Source: Asterias amurensis
Taxonomy: Eukaryota > Echinodermata > Asteroidea > Forcipulatida > Asteriidae
Length of the DNA: 64,000 bases
Assembly: GCF_032118995.1 (NCBI RefSeq)
Contig: NC_092661.1
Coordinates: forward strand, 8,804,494-8,868,493
Reading direction: 5' to 3'
Below, in pieces: positions 21,801 through 33,800 of the stretch (positions are counted from its first letter, which is position 1; each line of letters opens with the position of its first letter). Position numbers and translations under genes: made by a program. The notes under the pieces were generated by a model. It did no database searches. It worked only from the letters and a program-made list of their open reading frames with translations, and was not told the DNA's origin.

Positions 21801-24800
21801 GTGCTTTCATTATTCATTCATAAATTCCGCATGAAAATTGTGAAACAATTTTTTCTTTCAAATCTGAATACTAGTGCCAGGATGACTATAGGAAATAAAT
21901 AATAAACCAGATAACCACTTAAAAGTCAATAAAATGAACAAAGAGCAAAAGTACCATCTTAACAGAACTTTTTAGTTCAGAACCATTTATCCACTTCAGA
22001 GGACATTTTCTTCAAGTGTATCGAAGCCAATATGATAAAGTAAAGTTGTTTCATAAAACTTTGAACTATATGCTACAATATTTTATGGATGATGGCTTAT
22101 AATTGTTGATTTGAAATTTTTGGCCAATGTCAACTTTCCATGGAATTGCCCTTAACAAGTAAGTTTTTATGCTCACAGTTATTTTGAGTAATTACCAATA
22201 GTGTCCAGTGCCTTTAACAGTCCCTGACTTATGAGACACTCCTTTACCATACTGTTTAGCGGATTTTTATTTTTCTTGTTTCCTATATGTTTAATTTTTT
22301 TCTTTTGCTTGTTGGGTTTTTGCAACCATCAAATTTTGTTTACAAAAACAATTTTCTTTTCCCAGACAAAGAGTAACACCTTTCAGAAACCCAACAGATC
22401 TCTTTGGTAAGTGATTCCCCGAGTATCTCAACTCAACCCATATCTTTGTCTCCAAGAAAGATCTAAAACTTCTTACTGAGAACCTTAAAGGGTTTGGGTA
22501 CTTTTTGTACGACACAGAACACAAACGCCCACAGATTTACAATTAAATTTTCAGGATTAAAGATAATGATAATAACAGTTTTTTTTTAATCAAATCGTAC
22601 ATGTTGAGGTGATGTACATGTACAACAAGGTTTTTTCTTGCATCATTTTCTTGCAACTTCAATGACTAATTGAGTCCAAATTTTCACAGGCTTGTTATTT
22701 TATGCATATGTTGGACAAGGGGGTGCTGTTTAGTTTGCATTATGTGGGGATACACCTAAGTGAGAATCTGGGCTTTGACAGTTACCAAACATGTTCAGTG
22801 CATTGAGGTACAAATATGATTTAATTGCTTAAGAGCCAGTGATGTAAAACAAAAAAATATTACGTTTTCTGTTTCATGGAATATGGATGTAATGTTAATT
22901 CAGTAATTTTCATAAAGGCGGTTTTAATAAAATTTATCTAATTTACGCAGTCCACTTTTTTTAAATTATTTTTTTAATTTTTTTTTTTATACACAACAGT
23001 CATGTTTTGTTTGTCTTGTCTTCGTCCTTGTGGTAAAACTGTTTTTAGCGTGCGATTGAGCCATTGTTGTCCCCTTCTGAATGGTACTTTCAATTTTCAA
23101 AAATCTTCATGATATATCGTCATATCGGCGATATTTACCTGACGATATATCGCCAGTCAAAATTTTCGAAATCGTCCAGGGCTATTCAGTGCCTTAAAGG
23201 TTCAGTATTTTTGTATGTCCTCAGTTTATGGTCTGCTGTCCCTTTTGCTTTTCAGATGAAGATGAGTCTCTACTCGATGAGGTTTTGGGTCGTTCTTCCT
23301 CCAGGCAGTCAAGCGTGTCTACTTCTAGGAGTGACACAGTGGGCAACAGGACAAACAGACATCTTCCTAAACTCACCAAAGATACCAAGTCAAGTGAGCT
23401 TGAACTTCATTCATTCAGTCGTTTGTTCATACTGGTTTATTCAAATACAAATTTCTCCGAGAATGTGAAAGGGACATGGTGCCTTGGATCGGGCGAGTTG
23501 GTCAATGAAAAGCATTTGAAATCGTTTGTTATAAGATGCATATGGTTAGAAATGTTTTCAAAAGTAGAATACAATGATCCACACAAATATGCTTCCAATT
23601 TGCAAAATTTTCCTTTTATGTCGTGAACTAACATGGCGTGCCATTTGGTGCGATCAAATTGTTGACTCCGCAAAAAGGGCCGACCGTGTTCGTTTGCAGA
23701 GTAAAAGGAAAACGGTACAGTTTCAAAGCATATTTGTGTGGATCATTGTATTCTACTTTCATAGGATCTTTCTAATCATATACATTTTATAACAATCTGT
23801 TTCAAACGCTTTTCATAGACCAATTCGCCCGATCCAAGGCAACGTGCCCCTTTAAAGGTCAAATGGGGGGAATTGAGTGTATAACGCTTCTCACGATTTA
23901 AACGTTTGGGCATGAGAAATCATATTTGTTTTCACATGACCATATTTCTTTGAAGTGAAATATTTCTCAAATGCTTTCAACTGTTTCTTTTGTTCAGCTC
24001 CCTCGGACTATGATTTAATGACCAGCATGATGAGTAGAATTGCTCAATTGGAGCTTAAGGTTCAGTTCTATGCTAAAGAAGTCATCGAGAAGGTAGGAAG
24101 ACATTCAGTTAATTTACCTAGTGCAGCAACTCATTTCACAAAATGCTAGGATTAATCCTATCTCGAGTTAGGACGAGTAACGCCTCCTTACTTGGGATGG
24201 GTTCAATGCCTCCTATTGTCTATGGATACGGAACTGAACTCACTCTAAGTCCTAAGATTAATCCCAAGTTAGGAAGAGTTTGGTAAAGTCCACCGCTGGT
24301 CTGATACTTCAAAGAGGCGACGAAGGCGATTACCTATGCATGCCCCCTGGTCATTGCCTTGGTGCGTTTCAAATGCTCCAGTAGAAATTAGAATGGCCTC
24401 GTAGGGTGCCCTTCACCAAGGAGAAAATGCCTTGGTGCCCTTGCACTTTTAAAAACAAAGCACACAGGTCTGACAGTGTTCCATAGTTGTGCTCTACATT
24501 AAAGGCAGTGGACACTATTGGTAATTGTCAAAGACTAGCCTTCGCAGTTGTTGTATCTCAACATATGCATAAAATAACAAACCTGTGAAAATTTGAGCTC
24601 AATTGGTCATCGAACTTGCGAGATAATAATGAAAGAAAAAACGCCCTTGTCACACGAAGTTGTGTGCGTTTAGATGGTTGATTTCGAGACCTCAAGTTCT
24701 AAATCTGAGGTCTCAAAATCAAATTCATGGAAAATTACTTCTTTCTCGAAAACTACTCCACTTTAGAGGGAGCTGTTTCTCACAATGTTTAATACCATCA

Positions 24801-27800
24801 ACCTCTCCCCATTACTAGTCACCAAGAAAGGTTTTATGCTAATAATTATTTTGAGTAATTACCAATAGTGTCCACTGCCTTTAAGAGTGGCACGCCCTCC
24901 CAACAAAGATATGAACAAAAAAGAGTGACCACCAACTGTAGGGCTAGATAACTCAGTTGTTAGCTCTGTTAAATCTTGGACGAAGAATATTATTTGTGTT
25001 TTTAAAACCTAACACTGATGTGCATTCAAAGCTCTGGACACGAGAAAATATTCCAGAGGCATTTTACGTCGTTAAGATAATGATTCTCTTTTCTTTACCA
25101 TTCTTTATTATTGTTCTTTATGCAACTTATTTATCGTTTCAATTAATAACATCTATTATATCTGTTAAATTTCAATAAAAGGACAAGAAAATCAACATCC
25201 TGGATGAGAAGGCGAAGCTCTTGCAGAAATATCAAGGTGAGTGACTTCATTAAATTCACATTAGAGTTTATTTATTGTAATTTCCTGCAGATAAGATGCA
25301 TCTTATCTGACTTGTTAGACCCCAAAACATAGTCAGGTATTATCTTCCAGAGCGTCTTGTCTTGTCTTCTTTTTGATGATCAGAAGTCTTACATTTATAC
25401 TGTAAAGTAATACCTGCGAGGGTAGAGGTTGATATTGTGTATGGAAAAGCCTTCTGAGTGCCACAGCAGCTCGGGGCTGTATACTCCCCAGAGATGAGAA
25501 AGATTAAAGGAATGTTATTGGCCAAAATTACCAATTTGATCTGGTTATTGATGACGCATTGATACAGTTATTATGAAATGCGCTATGTAAGAATTTGTTA
25601 TTAATAAAAATTATTATTAGTAGTATTGTTATTAAGTCTGCTGCCACCTAATGGTCCCAAAGTGGATGATATTGAATGGTTGGACAGTAATTTATAAGGG
25701 TAAGCTATAATGCCTTCAACCCACAAAAAAAACACATTTTACTAAACAAACTTTCTAACAGACAGTTCTTTTTGTTATCTGTCAGGAGGAGAAACAGGCG
25801 GAGAATCTGAAAAAGTGCGAAATCTGGAAAGGAAATGTCAGTCACTTCAAGAAACCATCAAAGACATGGAGGTAACTTAATAGTGGCTTCTTACATAGTG
25901 TGCATAGCCGTCACTCAGTGACACTCAAGCACTTTTACATATAGTATTTTCATTTGAATTACGAGATCTACCCCTTTTACATAGCAATTGTTTATAAGGA
26001 TTACCGGAAAAAACCCCTTCTCTATTCGATAAGTGCACTGGGTTCGTTAACGTGCGTAACACAACATACGGGACTAACGGCTTTACGAATCATCATGGTT
26101 GAGTGTCCTGCCCCCGATTTCACGAAACTCATCGCAAGTAGCGACGCATCGTAGGGTTTGCGATGCGTCGCAGACCTATAAGACAAGTTGCGGCTGCGAC
26201 GAGTTCGCAACTTACGACGCGTAACCGGTCGCAACTTGCACTTGCGACGCGTCGCAGCGCTTCGTGAAATCGGGGGCTGCTTTACTGGTAGAGAGATTTA
26301 TTCCGAATAAATAATCCTTAATAAACAAACATTTGTGGGATTATTATTTTACTAGGATTGCATGGAATACCGGGCAAAACCCTTCTCTTTTCGATAAGTG
26401 CACTGGGTTTGTTAACGTGCGTTACACAACATATGGGACTAACGGCTTTACGTCCCATCTGCAGGACGAATCATCATGGTTGAGTGTCCTGCTTTACTGG
26501 TAGAGAGATTTATTCGGAATAAATAATCCTTAATAAACAAACATTTGGGGGATTATTATTTACTAGGATTGCATGGGACGGTAGCCCCCTTGCTCGAAAC
26601 CCTTGCCCCTCCTTGCTTGAAACCCTTGCCTCTCCTTGCTCAAAACCCTTACCCCACTTGCTACTTGCTTTTAAACTTGTGCGAGCGATGTAATTTTCTT
26701 CTTTTTTGAGAGTAATAAAATTTCTTATGTCTCCTCATATTAAAATGTCTAGTTACACCAATAAATGAAACTTACATTTTTCAGGATTTCCTGTCTGATT
26801 ACGGGATGGTGTGGGTTGGGAATGCTGATACTGAGGGAGAGATGAGCTCAGAATATGATGAAATATCCAGCCCTGGGGAGGAGGTGTCTAGAAGTACTGG
26901 TATGTGGAGACCGGGTGAGTGGATAAATAATAATAATTACCAGTTTTTTATATAGCGCTTTTCACACCCAGAGGGCGTCTCAAAGCGCTTGCAACAATGT
27001 TACCCCTGGTCACTGGGTTTTAAAGGAACACGTTGCCTTGGATCGGACGAGTTGGTCTAACAAAAGCGTTTGAAACCGTTTGTTATAAAATGCATATGGT
27101 TGGAAAGATGTTTTAAAAGTAGAATACAATGATCCACACAAATTTGCCTCGAAATTGCGTGGTTTTCCTTTTGCTTTGCGAACTAACACGGTCAGCCATT
27201 TATGGGAGTCAAAAATGTGACTCCCATAAATGGCCGACCGTGTTAGTCGACGAGGTAAAAGGAACGGTCCAAGGCAACGTGTTCCTTTAATTAATTCCTT
27301 AAACCATCTCAGCTCCGTGTTGAGGAGTATGCAGGGATGTAATACAGTAGGCAAAACGGTGTGAACGAAAAGATGCCTAGACAATTAAGTTTTGTTCTGA
27401 ACCCTGTGGGTCCTAGAGAACTCTGCGGTTTTTAACAAAGTAACTGCTGGAGATAAGAATTCCAAAAGTTATCCACAAAAAAGTTTAATTTTAGTAATTA
27501 GCGACCAATATTGCACGGGATGAAAAGAAACAGTTTAGCACGTATGGCCTACAGGGGCCATTCTCAAACTTCGGCTTGGGCTCCGTCTTCGGCTTTGGCT
27601 CTGTCGCTGCGTATGAAATGGAAACGCAGCGGGTGTCAAGCTTATACATTTATGGAGCCGAGTGTTTTTTTGCACGCAGTGGTGGTTGGAACACCAGACA
27701 GAGCTGGGGCCAATTTCATAGAGCTGCTTAAGCAAAAAATTTGCTTCAGCACGAAAACAGCTCGCTTATTTTACACCTGTTACTAGCCAAAATTTCATGC

Positions 27801-30800
27801 CATATACATTGCTTGTGACTAGTATTTAGCTGTTGTTTACTCAGCATAAGAATTGAGTGGATTCTTGGCCGGTAATCTGATTTTACTAAGCAAGGATTTT
27901 TTTGCTTAAGCAAACTTTTTAGCTTAAGCAGCTCTATGAAATTGGGCCCTGGAGCTGGAGCCTAAGTGGAGGTTTGTGAAAGGTTCCAGGTAGATGTAAA
28001 AATTGTTTGTATTTTTGATCGCACAAGGATGCTTTAAATATTGAATTTCCTTGGAGCACAATTACTGTTTCATGTTATGTTGAATGCTGTAGGTTGTTTT
28101 CATGTGTCTGATGAGACACTGACCAAGGGTGGTATTTTGGGTGTGTGTTTTTTTCGAGGATACAATTCACGTTGAAATGGGATTAAGTGTCACTCTGGAT
28201 GGTAACTAATTTCTGAGGGTGTGTTTCCATTTAAAGATGCTATGTCAGATGTTTGGCCCCAGACATTAAAAAATAGATTTTTTTTGAGTGAATGGTCTTT
28301 CAAAGAGTATCATCCGCTGTAACGAAAACAAAGTTTAACTTTTACTTTTAATGGTCAGGAACCATGAAATTTTTTTTAAACGTTTCTTATAAAACACATA
28401 AGAATTGGTCATGTGATATATTGTCGGGATCCCGACAAAAACTAATTTTGATCACTCTATTTCACTGCTACTAATAATTGGCCGACTTTTTCGAGCAATG
28501 GCTCAAATGAAAGCTTGTAACTTGCTCGACCCCCATCAAAATACCTATTGAATTTTAAATCAAATTTTTGGGTCAAATCGGCAAAAAGTCTGACATAGCA
28601 TCTTTAAAGTAATGCTCTCAGGGAAGATAATTCCCCCCAAAAAGCAGTCCTGGCTCAAGATGTACTAAATGTGCAGTAACTGATATAACCAAACATTTTG
28701 AGAAATACTTCCACTACCAGAAGAATAGCCGCCATGGAGTTTCAGACATTGTGGCTGCTGTCCTTGTTGGGGTGGGATTCAAACCCATGCCCTTTGCAAC
28801 TCTAGAGCAGTGTCATACCAACTAAACCACTGAGACTGCCCGTTAGCTAGAGGCAGTACGAATCCTATATTTTAGCAGCAGGTACATTGTACTGCAACGA
28901 TTTAATAGATTAAACAGGTATAATTATTTCCAGTTGATTTATTCTTTGTTAATAACAAATTGTGAAATGGCACACGTGTCAAGGCAGTATGGAAACCATC
29001 CTTTAAAGTGATACTTTGGTAAATATTTGACCATAGTAATATTTTGGGTAATAGGAGCATCGGTTGCATCAAGAGAGGGCCCTTTTCATGTTGACTTTGA
29101 TCGCATCGCGGAGAACATCAAAGAGCTCAATGTAGTTGCAGGGGACGGAGAGAAACGCATCAGGCATACGACGAGCGGGGCCCGCTTTGTGGCCCCAGAT
29201 CCGATACCGCTAACACTTTACGCTAACGGAATCTTCATGTTTAATGGACCTTTTAGGTCCTATGAGGAACCTACAACACAGGTTTGTTGAAATTTATGAA
29301 TGTTAAATGTTTCTATAATGTTACCGTAAACTGTTGTACACATGATTTTGTTGTGTCGGGCAAAAGCATTGTATCTCTTAAAATAGCACATTATGTGTAA
29401 GTTTAAAAACGAAAAGTGAGACGACTAATTATTTTTTTTGCAAGTTTATAAACATTTTTAGCTCACTTAAAATAACACGAATGTACACATTCCAGAACTT
29501 TTCAAAACTTCAAAGTCTCCTGAATGCCGAACAATCTACTTCACGGTAGTAGAACATAAAGCAAGACAAGTTCTCACTTAAAAGAACATAATCTATCTGG
29601 CACAAATGATGGTGTTACTGCGAACCATACAATGATAACTCACCTCAGGTCTCTGAATGGTTAAATGCATTGCTTAAGGACACAAGTTCCAAGACCGGGA
29701 CTCGAACCCACTTCCCTACAACACGCCGCATCATTGTTTTTTTTTATATTTCTATTTCAGCATTTAGTTCAGGACCTGATGGACGGATACTTCCCAGCTG
29801 AGCTTCAGGCTAGATTCCCGGATGGTGTTCCGTTCCAGGTAAAAATATTTCCGATAAAAAGTTAGGTTTGGGGTCGTGACCTGTAGACTCACACTCTCTT
29901 TTCCTTTTAAGCCCTGAGCAAGGAAAGCACTTTATTTTTGCTGGCCATGCTTCAAATAGTATTCATCTTGAAGGGATAAGTTCCTAGAGCTCTCTGTCAG
30001 TATTGCTCTCTGTTAAATCTTTGCATGTAGAGAAATTATGTCTTTTTTAGGGCTTTTGAATTGGTTATAAATGTAAACCTGTGTTTGTGGCAAGCCTCTT
30101 TGTGTGCTGATCTTTTGCCCTTTACATAAGTGACTGTGTTACTGTGATTGTGTGTGTTTTTTATTAAAACCAGTACATGGGATTACTTCATATTTTTGAC
30201 GACATGGCTTTCCTGTTTCTCTACATTAAGAAAGAAACAAAATGCTCATAAAATACTTAAATGGATAACTCCTTCCTTAAAAAAACTTAAGACACATGTT
30301 CAATCAAGTATTTGTGTAAATGGGTTGATTGTTACCCTTCGATGATTCTTAGATATTGCATTTGTATTGTATTTCTCTACCACGTAGTCTGGATTTCTTC
30401 TTAGCTTAGGCTTTCTGTTTCAATTTTTGTTATTGTACATGTGTATGTTATTGGCACCATGAGCACTTAGATTTGTGCGCTTTATAAGTCATCATTATTA
30501 TTTATACATTATTTCAAAATTGGGCCTATTTTTTAAACTTTTACTTTCAACCATTCACCCCCAGTTATTTGACAAACGTGATACCATCTACAATGACCCA
30601 CGTAATAGAGAGCAGTTTCCTGGCACTGGTAACCAGCTCGGTGGGGAGAGTAAACCCTCACGATTGGTACCCAGCAGCTTAGACAAGGGTACCACCATGG
30701 AGAAATCCTACACGACTAGCCATGATGGAAAGCCGGTGTACGAAACGAGCCAACCACCAAGTGAGTGTTGTGGAAATAATCACAGTTTATGATGGAATGT

Positions 30801-33800
30801 CAGGGGAAAAATTTGTAAAACTTTGGTCTTCCAAGAATAAACTAAAAGAGTACAATCGTGTAATAAAGAAGACGAGCAGAATATACTGTTCAAAATGTTG
30901 AGACCAAACCAGCTCTTTTCAGAGCCAACACTGCCTCAAAAGATATTAATTACATGATTGTATACCCACAAGTTTACTATTACTTTTGGTTTATTCTTAT
31001 TCTAACACCATGCAAAGCTTCAAACATCATTTATGGTCTTCTCAAATGCCAAAGTTAATATAATGTGCTAGATTCTGAACATGTGTTTTTTCATATTGTA
31101 TAAAGATGTAAATAAACATCATAGATTAAGTCAACAGAATAGATTGACTCATCAGATTAAATTAAACCAACATAAAAGATTCAATCAACAAAATAGACTG
31201 AATCAACAGAACAGGGCAAAATTTCATTGCTCTGCTTAGCGCCAAATGCTGTACTCACGATCACCATTCTCCGTTTTACTTGCAAGCAAGCGCCAAATGT
31301 CTGCCCTAGCTGTGTAAGCATAGAATGCCTAGTAACGTGGATTCTGCCCGCGCACAAGCCAAAATTTCCTTCTAACCCTTGAAATTCCTTTGCCGTAAGC
31401 ACAGACCCCTGCTACCGCAAGCACCGATTCTTTGCTTACGGTAAGCAAAGCCATGAAATTAGGCCTAAATTGAATCTGTACTTATAACGTTATATAGATA
31501 GTTAGTCATCATCTTTGCACCTTTTTCTTCAGAGCCGAGGATGTCAGTGGATCAGTTTCTGAGTAAACTTCCCCCGTCTGTCATGAAAGATGGAAAAGTC
31601 ATCGATGTCAGAGCATCTTTAGCAGGAGACCTGAGGGTAAGCAAAAACCCTATTTCAGAAACTGAAACTATATTTTAAGGAGTTCTGTTAACTCTGAAGA
31701 AGCTCAGCGGTGTATAAAAAAAAAACTGCAATCGAGATGAAAGTGTAAGGTATGTGTAAGTGTACAGTTATCTTAGTGCAATAAGGTTATTGAATGATTA
31801 ATACTTTTTTAATAATAGTTTTCTGGGGGTCTGCAACTTGTTACCGTTGTTATTTTTGCATATTGTGCGCATATTGTTTATTTTGTTATTGTGTGGCCTA
31901 TAAATGGTTTTAGTGTATATATTTTATTTGATAATTTTTATGTTTCGGACTCGCAAACCAAAGTGAATTTCACTGTATATGTGTCAGGCCTGATACTTCA
32001 CAGAGGCAGAGGAGGCGATTGTGTCCATGTCCCCTGGCCATTGCCTTCGTGCCCTTGAAATGCTTCATGAAAAAAAAAAAAAAAATGCCTTGGTGCACTT
32101 GCCCTTTAAAAAATGAAGCATATAGGCCTGATCTGTATGTGTGTGGCAATGAAACAGACTATATGACTTTTGACTATTAACTACAGCATGATAGCTCACA
32201 GCCAGGAGTTACAATCATCGATACCCCAGCCGTCCAAGACATCCTTGACCGGGTCAGTAGTCGCCCTCAGTCCTCTGCCTCGAGGCCTCCATCCGCCAGG
32301 AGTAGCATCACAACCCTCAGAATCAAATCAGAGACCGGGGAGCATACCTTCATCGTCAAGATGCGATTCACGGATACGATAGGCGACGTTAGGAGATATC
32401 TAGACGCAAACAGGTGAATATAAATTACAAAAATACAGGTTATTTCTTTAAATTGTTAAGGTTAATGTCTACTAGACAGAGCATTTTCAGTTGCGGCCCT
32501 ATTGACCCCGTCACACGCGGCGAGTGATGCCACGCTCACCATGTTGGTGGTCAATAGGTTTATGTGTAAATGCTGCGTGGCCTTAAATGCGCACTTCTCT
32601 GAATATTAACACACATTGACATTGACCACCAAAATGGCGCATGTAGTTGTAAGATTGTTCTGATGATGACTTCAGGTGAATTGGGTCAATAGGATGTGGA
32701 ATTCCATTCACACTCCATCAAAAGTTGTAGCTCTGTTCTTTCTTTGGCTCAATGCTGAGGGCTTGGCCTGGTCGTGGTTTCCCTCTTGGTTTCTGATGTC
32801 ATTCCCATTGTTTTTTTTTGTCATTCTCTGAGCGCTTTGCAACCTTGGGAAAAGGTGGCGTATAAATGGTGTTATTATTACTATTTGTTAAGGTCAATTT
32901 CTACTATGTCTATTCCTTTATTATTATGTGCACTGTATTATTTTATCATTTTATACTGGTTTCATTTTGAATATGTTTCTACTGCTTTCTATTTTGTGCA
33001 CTGTATCCTTTCATCATGTTATCCTGATTTCATTTTAAATTTGTCTTCTGCTTTCTATGTCGTTCACTGTATTTTATCAATTTATACTGATTTTATTTTC
33101 AATATTTGTCGTCTGCTTTCTATTTTGTGCACTTTTTTTTTCATCTTCTTACACTGATTTCCTTTTAAATAAAATTATTTGTCTTTTGCTTTCTATTTTG
33201 TGCACTGTATTCTTTTATCATTTTACAATGATTTCGTTGGGAATATTTGTCTAATGCTTTCTATTTTGTTTTCTTTTATTATTTGATACTGATTACATTT
33301 TGAATATTTTTCTACTTCTTTCTGTTTTGCCCACTATATCCATTTATGCTGATTTCATTTTAAATATATTTCTTTAGTGGAGCTTATGGTAACTTTTTCA
33401 AGATTTGTTTTTTATGTGTTTTTTACTGTTATGATTGATCGCTTATATATCGGTATACTTTATCCTTTATTACTTTATGTTGATCACATTTGTGGATCAA
33501 ATTTTTGATGATTTATGTTTATCACATTTGTGGATCAAATTTTTGACTTTTCATGTTTTTACTTTTTGTGGTTAAATTTTAGAATTTTTCCTATTTTTAT
33601 TGTGAAGCACCTGGGAGCATTTTTGCAATTGATTTAGCGCTATATATGTTTTATATTTGTTTTATTATTGTTATTTTCTGAGATTTAACAATTTTTCTTC
33701 CATAGGAATCACGATTCTGGGGAGTACAAAATAGTTACAACATTTCCGGCCAGGGTTTATGACCAACAAGAATTGACGCTTGAAGAGTGTGGCTTGACCC

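Noticed and set aside
23466-23673. Minus-strand frame overlapping UBXN11 intron 2
   Set aside because: Lies inside a family C MITE; similar frames recur at 27010 and 45621 in the other copies, so they are transposon sequence, not genes.
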